From NCBI GenBank assembly GCA_027576995.1, contig JANBQC010000003.1, positions 62,001 to 126,000 of the forward strand: a stretch of DNA of 64,000 nt, in the 5' to 3' direction. Source of the stretch: Dimargaris cristalligena. Taxonomy: Eukaryota; Kickxellomycota; Dimargaritomycetes; Dimargaritales; Dimargaritaceae. Under the pieces are notes generated by a model that was not told where the DNA came from, searched no databases, and worked only from the letters and a program-made list of their open reading frames with translations. Below are positions 42,101-53,200 of the stretch, one piece after another. Every line of letters begins with the position of its first letter. Position 1 is the first letter of the stretch. The position numbers were made by a program, and so were the translations under genes.

Positions 42101-43080
42101 CTAATATTCTGACTGGGTATGAATCACCTGGTTTCGCAGCACCTTGGGTATTGGGTATATTTGTAATAGAAATTCTTACATTTATTCTGACCCTTAATTT
42201 TTTTTCGGAGATCCATTGATCGATACTTATGTTTATAAATCACTGATGGTTATTATTATTATTATACCCCAGTCAAGTGCCGTAGATCTTTAGCCATGCC
42301 TCCCTGTTAGTCGCCAGAGTCCGACGGAGTATCAAAGGGCTGGGAGAGTAGCCTGGGGTAGGTGAACCATTGGGGGGTACAATTGCTTTGGGTTTGGTAT
42401 GTTTCGTAGTTGAACGGGTAAAATGGGCATACGCCTGGCCGATTATCATAACAAGCCACAGCTGAGACCCGCTTGGAGGTTTTACGGTCGTTTTTTTTTG
42501 CTATATTGATGGCGCACATATTGGTATACTGTCCGTCATTAATAAATCCCCGTCCTGCCCAATTCAGGTATAGTCTATTTTCAGACGTTCAGTACGCGAC
42601 CGCTAACATAGGTTTACTCAACCCTAGAGAGAATAAATTTTCTACTCTACTACGCATTATTGCATTGGGTATATTCCCATTATAGCATGCCTAGCTAGCT
42701 TTCTTTGGATAACTTTTATAGGCCTCAGTTTGTGGTGTTGCTCGGATTAACCAGATATCAGTAAATACTACCCTCTATCCCGACATTTACCGTATCATTC
42801 AAGTGGTGCGGCACTCTTCCCCATGCACATTTACTGCATTTTCTACTAGAACCTACCTTGTCCAACAGCCCCGTCACCGGTCTTTATTAATGGAAATAGA
42901 AATGATATAAAAATAACATAATGCCTATAGTCGTAGTGGATGATAAAATATCCACGTATATAATAGTAATCACAGAGGGGAATAATAATAAATAAATAAA
43001 TAAACCCAAGTAACGCGCGTCATTTATGAGGCTGAACATTATTTCGTAATGGTCATGATAAGAGAAGTTGTGGAACTACA
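42101..43080. other. Intergenic between convergent SPRY and Zn2Cys6 genes
   Basis: AT-rich 3' regions of convergent genes, with a (TTA)n run at 42250-42263 and an (AATA)n run at 42982-43003. No gene was recognised. Confidence 0.6.
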
Positions 43081-44988
43081 TCAGTATGCCTGAGCGACAA
43101 TAGCGTCCCAGGAAAAGCCAATATCATTCATGGTCGTGGCAAACATGTTTCGCAAAGCACGACTAAACCGGGAGACGGGGGCGTAGTCGCGGGTGACATT
43201 ATAAATAGCGCTTAAAGAGCCGTAGTACCGCGCGCGCTGGGCAGGGTGGGAGTTTTTAAGATGGACGGTACATGCCTCCAAACCATACCAAGCGTAGAGA
43301 AAACTGTTGAGGGGTCGCACCCCGACGGGGAGCCGGAAGGATGGGACCACAATGACCTCCACCAGATCCGCCAGGGCCGCCCACGACCGTTCCCGACAAT
43401 GGTTCTTGAAAGTTTCGGAGGCGGAGTCAGACCCCAGTCGCTCAAGCAGTGGTTCGGAGTTGATTACAAAGACGGCCAGGTAGTAGGCCAATTGCATCAA
43501 GGTGATATTGCGGAAGGATAGTACGTAGTCGGCATCCGTCGCGTCCCGGACGTTGGCGCGGGTCAGGACAAAGGCGGGCGGAAGGGAGGCGAACCAATGG
43601 TCTAGCGCCGCATGAAACTGCTGGATTTCGACTATGCTGGCGCGACCCTCTACGCGACTGTGGCCCATGTAGCGCGCAATCTCGTTGTTGATGAAGACGA
43701 GCTCGCGGGCGTAGGACGTGGTGGACAGGCCGCTGTAAAGGGGACAGACGATAGTGGGCAGTAGGTTGTCTGGGTCATCCGTTAGGAAGAAATCGGTGAA
43801 ATCTAGGTCATCGGCCCCTTCGACGTGGGCGGACTCAGTGTCGAAGTAGGAGGTGGTTTTCTCAATGAGGCCCGCCAGGGAAGTGAGGAACAGCGAGCTC
43901 CAAAATGCCCGGCGCTGGACCTCAAACAGGACGTGCTGGTGGCGGGTGAGGGGACGAACGGTACGGGCCTGGACCGAAGGGGAATCGACGAGATGGAGGC
44001 CGAGTGCACTACACGTGCGGTGGATAATGGCCATGTAGGTGTTTAAGCGCTCCGTCTCCCCGATATTGCACGAAATCATGGCCAGGATAGTAATCGTGGT
44101 AACGGTGTCCAGGCTAGGGCAGTCCATGTCATCGAATAACCCACTTTCAGCTCGAGCAATGTACTCGGCCTGTAACGGGGTGTAGGGGTTCTCCTTAGTT
44201 TCGGGATCACTATAGAGCTGGCTGGCGAAGGCCAGGATGGCATTAAATAGCGATGGGGGCACCTTGCCCTGGGCCAGTCGAATGTAGAACCGCTGCAGCT
44301 GCAGGAAGGGTTCCCAGTACACAAAATGGTCAAAGAAGTAGGACACCAGGACCCGAACGGTGCTCGGGTGGTAGATGGAGTGATCATCGTAGGGTAAGGC
44401 ACGGGGCAAGATGTAGACTGCCTCGGTCAGGGTCAACACCCGGCGAGTGATTCGGGACAGCTGGGGGAGGGTAGGCATAGTGGTGGCCGTCCACACCATG
44501 TTATCCAGAAACGCGCGATAGCGAAAGAGCGGCGACAGCGGGGAGTTCTTTGACCTGGAATCCGCCGGGGTCGGTGGGGGGCCCATCAGGGGCGTAGTCA
44601 AGTGCATGCCCAGCAACATGGCCGCGAGGATATCAAGGCGGCTTTGGATACCGCATTCGGCCTGGTTCAGTGGACGAGAGTTGACCACTACTACCTCAGC
44701 CCGCGGAATGAGAGGAAGCATGGGTTGGGTTGGTGGTAGAAGTCGTGGGGGGGCTGGAACGACAATGTCTCGGGGAGGTTGTGGCTCGGACACCACGACA
44801 ATCCGGACCAGAGGTTCAGGCACCGCCTTGCGTCGGGGGTAGTAACTGTAGTGGCAGACCACCAGCCGGCGCTCACAGCTGCTGCAGGGATTCAGGCCAT
44901 TGCACCGGTAGCGGCGGGCCGAGCAGAGGTCACAGGTCTTTTTAAGTTTACGACCTACGTCATTGGAGCTGCTCGGGGTTGGGTTCAT
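43081..44988 (-). CDS. Zn(II)2Cys6 fungal transcription factor
   Basis: This single-exon gene encodes 635 residues. The N-terminal binuclear zinc cluster is complete: C19-x2-C22-x6-C29-x5-C35-x2-C38-x6-C45, with the typical CDLCSARRYRC start and basic flank. A Pro-rich linker of about 60 residues follows. The rest resembles the fungal-specific transcription factor domain (middle homology region): helical segments such as VSYFFDHFVYWEPFLQLQRFYIRL, a conserved-type ARTVRPLTRHQHVLFEVQRRAFWSSLFL stretch and hydrophobic C-terminal helices. Such factors are nuclear and bind CGG-type triplets. The target pathway cannot be told from sequence, and the neighbours (CENP-C, CDC50, U2A') do not form a regulated cluster. 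Confidence 0.92.
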   Translation of the reverse strand: MNPTPSSSNDVGRKLKKTCDLCSARRYRCNGLNPCSSCERRLVVCHYSYYPRRKAVPEPLVRIVVVSEPQPPRDIVVPAPPRLLPPTQPMLPLIPRAEVVVVNSRPLNQAECGIQSRLDILAAMLLGMHLTTPLMGPPPTPADSRSKNSPLSPLFRYRAFLDNMVWTATTMPTLPQLSRITRRVLTLTEAVYILPRALPYDDHSIYHPSTVRVLVSYFFDHFVYWEPFLQLQRFYIRLAQGKVPPSLFNAILAFASQLYSDPETKENPYTPLQAEYIARAESGLFDDMDCPSLDTVTTITILAMISCNIGETERLNTYMAIIHRTCSALGLHLVDSPSVQARTVRPLTRHQHVLFEVQRRAFWSSLFLTSLAGLIEKTTSYFDTESAHVEGADDLDFTDFFLTDDPDNLLPTIVCPLYSGLSTTSYARELVFINNEIARYMGHSRVEGRASIVEIQQFHAALDHWFASLPPAFVLTRANVRDATDADYVLSFRNITLMQLAYYLAVFVINSEPLLERLGSDSASETFKNHCRERSWAALADLVEVIVVPSFRLPVGVRPLNSFLYAWYGLEACTVHLKNSHPAQRARYYGSLSAIYNVTRDYAPVSRFSRALRNMFATTMNDIGFSWDAIVAQAY

Positions 44989-45730
44989 GACTAAATAGGA
45001 ATAAAAGGTGGATTGAGCAAACGCAATACCGGACTGGCGGTTCGTCGGGCGGTCGGCTCGATAAGGCAGTTAGCGCGATGGGAGCCTAAAAGGGTAACAA
45101 AGATGCAACGGGCTAGGCAGTAGGCAAAAAAAGCGCTTCGGGCGTTAAAAATGGTGGGTGGGGAGTTTGTCTGGCGTATCCCCTCTGAATAGAATATTTT
45201 TATTCCCAGACAATGAGAAATCCATGGATTTTGAGCAATAGTTGGCACGGTGCCCAGGACTGAATGGGCCGCCTGCGTAGCTCATTTGTCTGAGGGCCAT
45301 TACTTGACTGTATTAATTAGCTGTACCAGTCGTTAATCATTAATACCTGTACCAGACCACACTCCTCCTTGTTGTACGGGTTGGCCGTGGCTTGTCGGTA
45401 GTGTATCCATTATCTGAACATGTGCATAATATACTAGAGCAGTAATCGTAGGTGGTTCAGATATTTAAGCACGGTTAAACCGGATGCCCGCTAGAGTTGC
45501 CAATTTACACTTGTTTCCCCGCTACTCTAACAAATTCGTTACTTTTAACATTATTCGATAAATACATATTCTAAAGCGCCCAGGTATAGGTAAAATATCG
45601 CGGTCACTACAGGTGTATTTATTGTTCGATACATAGACCACTGAGGATAGGGAGGTCTGGGTAATGTAGGATAGTATGCCAGGTGGGGGCGAATTGCCGG
45701 TTCAGAAAATTATAGACTGCTCGGACCAGT
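44989..45730. other. Intergenic, Zn2Cys6 promoter and U2A' 3' side
   Basis: No gene was recognised. A TAGCTCATTTGTCTGAGG stretch near 45278 looks like a tRNA A box but lacks the rest of a tRNA. Confidence 0.5.
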
Positions 45731-47222
45731 TTACTGCATCTCAGTATCCGATTTATCTTGGGCCTGGTCAACCGTCATGGAAGATTCATCAACCTCATTA
45801 GGGACGGTAGACTTCTGACCAGGTGCCCGGTGGGCCAGTCCACCCGCAATATGGCCGGCATCCATCAGATTCTCCAATCGCTGGACGCCAGCGATAAACG
45901 AAGTACTCTGCGCTATCCGATCCCGCAGCTGGGCCTGTTGCTCAGCCAGTGCCGAACCACTGGACGGCGCGGCATCCATCGCATCGCCGCTATCGGCTTC
46001 GTTGCCGACCACGCCTTCACCGGGTACAAAGGTATTGGTGTCAATATCCAAAATTGACTTGGCCAAGGAGGTCATTTCGCCTTTACCTACGCTAAATAGC
46101 TTGGCAGCATCCTGTCGCTCCTGCTCCGGAATATGCGTAAGGAAGTAGATCGTCAACAAATCAATAGAGGGAATACATTCTATAATTAGATCTAGTTCAA
46201 CAATAACCCGCCATGGTCAAGTATGTTTCGAAATTGCACAGTCAATATATACAATCAGTATACGTAGTGGTTTGTGTGATACATAAACCCTTTCAAGTCT
46301 AAGTCAACATCTATATAGTCGGCTACGCAATTCGAAGTCAGTAAAAATGACAGTGGCCCAGGGGGTTTTCAAAACCGAAAACATGATGATCTATACATGG
46401 CCATACGTACCTTTTGCTTAATCCTCTGAAAGTCGAGGACACGAACCGAGGGAAGCCGCCAAATCACCCAGGACCGGTAGTGTTTTTCCTTCGTGACCGG
46501 ATTATCCAGCAACGAAAGGTATTGTAGGTATGGAAGGCCACGGAGGGGCTCGAGGTCAACCAGGTGGCTAATGAGATTTTTGGTCAGTACTAAGGTCTCA
46601 AGTTGCGGGACTTTCTGCGCGAAATTGGGCTCAATGGTCCGCACTCTGTTATTGCTAATTAGCAGCGTCCGAAGCCGCATAAGAAGCGGTAAATTGTCCA
46701 ATTTCCGCAAGTCATTGTCGCAAAAGTTCAGTGTATCATTGAGGTCCTGATTCGAGGTTTAGCGCAAATGATTATAGCTCGGTTGTTAGGAAGAATAATA
46801 AAATGGGATACTAAGCAAGGTGGTCGGCTTGACTATCCTTTAAATACAGTCCGGATATAATGGTGGATGTCTCCGTATTTTTAACGCGCGGCAGGGTTGG
46901 TTGTAGTATATAACCCCGTATTGAAATAACGTAACTTACTTTAGTGGCGCCGAGGTTCTCGATAGTCGCGATTTTATTGCCTTTAGTTCCAGTGAATATA
47001 TGGCACAAACACGCGCAAAAGGATTAGCCGGAGGTTGCTTATACGCTGCCCCACTGGGAAGCGGTAGTACATGCCAATGGTTTTAGGTTTATGGTTTCGC
47101 CCCAATGGGAGGCAGGATGGTCTATTAGAAAGTCGCGGCCTACCTCTTAGATCGAGTTCCCGATCCTTAACAGCGTTAATGAACGTGGGCGATTGTTGAA
47201 TGAGATCGACTGTCAGCCGCAT
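45731..47222 (-). CDS. LEA1: U2 small nuclear ribonucleoprotein A'
   Basis: Four exons on the minus strand (47222-47144, 46980-46940, 46746-46411, 46120-45731) join in frame to 281 residues; human SNRPA1 has 255. The N-terminus MRLTVDLIQQSPTFINAVKDRELDLRGNKI is typical of U2A'. The leucine-rich repeats include LRTLLISNNRV, LETLVLTKNLI and YLQYLSLLDNPVT, followed by the cap YRSWVIWRLPSVRVLDFQRIKQKERQDA, which matches the family (hY R.yvI...P.l++LDf++vk.kEr). U2A' binds U2B'' and stem-loop IV of U2 snRNA in the spliceosome. The last exon adds a disordered, acidic tail with a helix after the LRR domain. The acceptor of exon 4 was set by homology at GCAG|GAG. Confidence 0.93.
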
Positions 47223-50200
47223 GATAAAATGTAGGGCAATGGACTTTGAGTAGCGCGGAATAACCGATAGATGAGTGGTATGTAGCGAATTACACAGCTT
47301 AGCGTAAGATGGGCTAAATGGAAGGGTCCGACTAGGAATAAAAATAACTAAATAAGGACTGGTAAAACAATGTCGCGGAAAAACGGTTACAAGTGCTTCA
47401 GCATTTCAAGCTGCACCCGCATGTCGAAGGCTCATAAACATGGTATCGTCACTCAATTGCTAATGTAAAAAATAGGCCTTTTCAATTGGTTGCTGGGCCG
47501 TTGGTTAGTTAGCGCCTTTCCTATTTAAAGCCGATCCAGCCCTAGTTAGCCGCTCTGCAAGTGTAGACGACACGATAAATAGACTACCGACGTTTTCCAC
47601 TCAGCTGACCTGACTCTAAATTCAGAATTTTTCAAAGGACTCCCAAGACGACCAATACACTATTATGTGACGCGAAGTCACTCTGTATCATCGAAATCAC
47701 TATCCTAGACATCCTACACTGCCCATGGGCTCACCCATTCGTACCGTTTGAATCCCTAGAACTGTACCATTTTTTACTGTTCTAATATAATATGCCTTCA
47801 CCTATAATTACCGGTCGCTTTAAATGGCGCAATTGTGGTGACCTCACTCTGCCGTTTCCCCCTCAAATCTATTATTTTCATATCCATCAGTGTACGTGGA
47901 ATGCCCCCAAAATTAGAAAATGGGCCACACTTCAACTATAATTAAATGGGGTGTTTAGTAATAGCACTTAGTCTACGCGAGGGATTTATGCGATATTCCC
48001 TGACCCCAAAACCATTTATATTGAGTGGGGGTGCAACGTTCCCCATATTCAAAAAATCAACTTCACCGAATTTTTATTCCATATCATATCCCGCGTCGAT
48101 TAAGGACCATCACAAACAAAACCCCACATTAACACGGAGTTTAGACTATTATTTAACCATCGAGTATAACTTGCCTACAAAATACACGTTATTGATAATA
48201 ATAGTCGGCACCAATAGCAGTCTATGAGTCGACCCCGCTGCATATCCTCAGCGGATAGAACGGGCAACACCAATTCAGCGGTGTGAGCCATTGCAGTTTC
48301 CATAACAGTTTAAACCGGTGTATCTCCCCCCATTTTCATATATATTTCTTCAAATAATCTAATGATTCTCCTCCCCTTTGAGGGACTCAGCCAACATATT
48401 TTGTAAAATGACCCCCCCCCACCCTTCCTACCCCTTTTTCTCACATGGGTAAGATTTTACCTCAATGAGAATACGTGGAAATCACAAACTCAATTACGAT
48501 ATTTTTTTAACATTTCCGCCAGGTGTTCTATTGAATGCCCTGTGAGGTTTAAAGGGGGGATTCTCTCTGTACGATGGATCAGCCCTCCGCTTAGCAGCAG
48601 TCCATGGGCACCATCAATTTTGGCAGCTTAACATCAACCCCGTCAGTGTCCCAGGCATAATAGTCACCTAGACAATGTTGCAATCGATAAACAGTGTGAT
48701 GCTCCATCCGGTCAATCAAACATTATCCCATACGTTATCAACATCGCCATTTCGTATTACATCTTTGATGTCAATGTGTCTTATCAATACTGATTAAGCC
48801 TGGAAGGAACATGCCCTCAGCTTCCATTGGATAAGGGCCACTAGTACTCCTTCAATATAACCCTAATGGCATGGCCTCATTCATTTATCCTTCGTACTTG
48901 CCCATAGAACCCTGCACCCTCCATGTAACTTTGCTTTGGTTCAAACCTAACCATTTGGCGGCCATTATGCCACTATACGCAGGGTATGCATTCATTGGCC
49001 ATCGGCGGTTCACTTTACATTGATGTCGCACCCGATATATACTAAATAGGCACTGATGGCCTGGTTGCCGACCCAATAGAGCTCATCTGCATCGGCGGCT
49101 TTAATTAGGGAAAATCAAAGTTAACCTGGGACCTTCCTAAGCTACATTCGAGCAATTTCTTCGCGCGTAATTGGTAGTTTACGAATATAGGTGGGATGCT
49201 CAACAACATATTTAGACCGGGTTGTCAACAAACCTGATGATTCTCCCTTTAACCCCCCCTCCCCCGGCCCCGAACTTATTCCACTTGTCTATCTTTTTTG
49301 AAGGAACATGTACAAAAATTGTATGCCGATGTGATTATACAATTATCCACAATGAAATTCAAATGAGCGGCGCCTATAATAATTATATGCGTATAGTATG
49401 ACGAGGGTAAGTGATTACCTGATATTTTATCAAGGTTGCGGTTTTCTGCACCTTCATTTTACTCCGCTATCAAACTAGGAATTTTTCATGCTATAGTTAT
49501 AAACCCCCAGATATTGTAAACCAATATTAGACCATATATTTGGACGCCACCAGATGGCTAGTCACTTGGATTCCTAGATGCAGGACAGGGTTGGTCTCAA
49601 GCGTGTAGATTATAGAGAGGCTCAATTGACAGTTAAGCCATTTGATAAGGGGATGTTGTATTAATTACCAATGCGTACAATAGTCATTTTGGACCCCAAA
49701 TAAGAGAACCTCCCTTAACATTAATAAAGTATAGCAACCTCGATAAGGGAAAATAGCGGATTTTAGGGCCTTCTCCAAACCTCCAATATTATCTCTTTGC
49801 CCTTGATTGCCTTACTACTTATCCCTTTTTACGTCTACTACCCTCGTCTCTGGCTAATGGCGACCATGTCCTAAAGTCATCAACGCGCCAATCTCCCCAA
49901 AACATGAGCTGTTCCGGGAAGAAAAATCCGCATCCTTGTCTATCAATAAAATCCCAATCTTTATTTCTTGATAGCCAGAATGGCGGATGGGCGCTCGGTA
50001 TTATCTGTTCTACTTCAAAAGGCATTTGATAATCGTTCGTACGCCGTTGATTTTATTTTTCGCTTGGGAAGCGAGGGATCCATAATGGCTAGTCGATGGT
50101 CATCACCATTTCTACTGTAAACTCTTGGCCACCACTCTCACTCTCACCCCCACCACCAACCCAAATAATTATCGTATTCGTCCAAACCCCCCCCCCTTTC

Positions 50201-53200
50201 GGGTAAATTATCAGTAGTTAGGACCATTGCATACGCCGATCCATATCGGGTCTGATACATGCAGTTTTCGGGTGGTATTCAAGGGTTAGAGGGTGGCGGT
50301 GCGGGAACTCCGATGAGTAAATGTCAGTTAACACCTACCTAACAGTGGGTGGGGAGTTGTAGAAATTTATATCGAGGATGGTATTGTCTGCGTCTAACCA
50401 TGCCGTACTTCAGCTATTATCACGGTTGAATATCGCTAAAAATGACAATGAGAAATCCGGCTGGTGATGCTGCTTCGCGTGGGAACGACGGCGGCTAGCA
50501 GTGAAGGTTGAATTACCTCACTAATAAAAGTGGAGTCATCGATAATATTGACGCCATACTAGAAATCTGTCAAATTTTTTGCCAGTGTATTTGTATTAGC
50601 GACGCCACCATTTATATTCATTTCGTTTATAAACGGCCATTGGGCCACTTTCTCTATTTTATATTACAAGCTGCACAAAATGACCCATTGGTGGTGCTCT
50701 TACTCGCAGCTGCCTAGCGTGTGGGGATGCGAACCCCCAGTAGGCGGCATCGTGGGGGTGAGAAATTGAAGAGGTCGATGCAGCCAAAGTCCAAAGCGGA
50801 GGAGGTGAGGTAACACGGCTTCTCATCAACTTGGCCCATTTCACCCATATATTGCCAAGGCTGGCATTAGGTGTCTTGGACCAGCGCAGGTAACAACAAC
50901 ACTGATTCAGTATCCAAAGGGTTTGGGTTGCACACGCTAGGGTCAATTTGGCCAAACCAAGGCAATTCAATGTCGACCAGGTAGGCAGTCTTTAGCCTTC
51001 TGATACAGACCCTAGCAAGGTAATGTGTATTAAGAATGGCCGGTTTACAATTAAATGGGCCGACCTGGCTAGGAAAGGTAGCCCGCTGGGGTCAAACCGG
51101 TCAGAATTGGTTAAATAGGGGGGCCATGTGGGCGGTGGGAGATGTCCCCCGACGACCGATCACCCCATACGGATGCTCCCCTTGGTTTATGGTGACCACT
51201 GTTCGCTAACGGAAGGCGGGCCACTTACCGTAGTCCATGGAACTGGTCCATTTACGGCACGAGAGGAGCGGCTCTAGGTATATAGTATGCCTTAAATATC
51301 CCCGCCAAGGCCTATTTGTGACTGCGGGAACGGGAAAGCAATGCTCCCATTGTCTCACTGATGGTCCGATAGGTTGAAGTCCTGTAAAGGGCGCCTTAGG
51401 GGACCCTGTAATTGGGGCGGGGTGACCACAGTCCACTTCTAGGGCATCACGAACCCCAACCGAGCAGCGAAAAACCAATTCCTGAGCTAGCACTGTGTCA
51501 CCTTCGATCGTACATTGTCAAATTCTCTAACCGGTCCTACTCTGAGGCCGGTAAAGGTCGCCTCGTTGGCCAGGGAGAGTGGACAAGCACCACCCACCTC
51601 CTAAACAATCCGCCTTAATCGATCCACTATCGGCGCCATCGGCCGTTGCCATTCCACCCTTCATCCCCTGCCGGCTTGTCCGCGGGATTCAAGTAGGTGG
51701 GCCGAGGGGACGCACCATTGGGGAGGGGGTTGCTAAAAAAGACCATTATTGGGACAGGGTTTTTTTTTCATACAGGTTACGATGGCGTGGGCACCATCGC
51801 CAGTTATTTGGAGAGCTAAGAATGAAGTGACCATCCCGCTATCTGATACTCTGCCTCAAGCCAAATAGAACTCCAGAAGGACTAATGGGCAATTGACTTA
51901 TCAAATGATAGCACCAATCCCTTACGAATGTTATTGGCATCCCCAATGGCCACCCCTACTGGGTTATTGGTTTTTGCCAAGATATTCGACGAGAATGATG
52001 GAACAGAGGGGTCGTGTAATTAATCTAATTATGACTTAGCATCGGAAGAGACCAATGGGTGGATGTTATTTTTATAAAATGTAGAAATGTCCATCCGGCT
52101 CAAACGGATTCTTTCAATTGGAGATTGCGCCCGTTTCCTGGTAAGTCACCCAAACCAAAAGAATTTCCAGCAAAGGGGTTGGTGATACTACCGAGGAGAG
52201 TATGGAACCGGGGAAAAATCTTATAATCCGATTGGAATCCGAGGGGCCACGTAACGGTCTATCCATCCAACTGACTCCGGCGTTCCCGCTGATCTGACCA
52301 GCCTGTCAATGTAATATCCTAGTAATGAGAAGGGAGAGGACAGCCCGAAGTGGCTTCGTGCGGCTCCTGGCTGATATGGGGGTCTTGGAAGTCCACCGTT
52401 TATCCCTAGTCAGTGGCACCGCGTATCTGGGCGTGGGATTGCCGCGAAAGCCGACGGGCCTGCTTAGCAGTAATAACCGCCGGCTGCCGTGCTATTTCCT
52501 GATGGAGATACATACGTACTCGAGGTATTAGTGATAACGGTCACTCTTCGCTCCGGTGAACCAGCCCTTATACAACAATGGGAAGGCATGGGTTCAGCAG
52601 CGGCACGTCGTAATGGTGGGGCAGAATAATAATATACCAAGCATGGAATTTGGGCATAGTGGTCCCCCATTCTTTCCCTTTTTCTCTCCGCCTCCTTCTG
52701 TATACCGCTCGGATTGGCCAGGGCCTCCTGAAGTGTTATGGAGCCTTCCCAAGACCCTTTTACAGGGAGCACCCATGTGATGCCTGCAGCCAGTAGCTAA
52801 GCTGACTACCACCAACTATACTACCCCAGCTTAATTATCTGGCGCGTCTGATTGGGCACTACACTGAATATCTCCTTCACCTCCCCCATCGGACCGCCCC
52901 GAATCGCTCCGGCGCTGGAAGTTTAGGAAAATCCATTTGCTCGTACGCACATGTACCCTGACTATTAATAAATCGAGGGAATAGACAACTGGGTTTAGTC
53001 ATGTAGATGGTATAATGTCGGCAGCCGGCTCCCCCGCTGCAAAGTAGGGGCCCTCTTTTTGGTTTTAATTGCTAGCAAATGACCAGAGGAAACCTGAAAC
53101 TCAATCACCAGCGAGTGGTAGTCAGAAATGGGGTGGTATCCAAATAGGGCCAACGGGGAACTTCTAGCTCCCCTCCCAGTTTCTGACCATTTATTTGGGT

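Noticed and set aside
50838..50852. TTTCACCCATAT, identical to the end of the 144-bp element
   Set aside because: No matching opposite end occurs 144 bp away on either side, and the inner sequence does not match.
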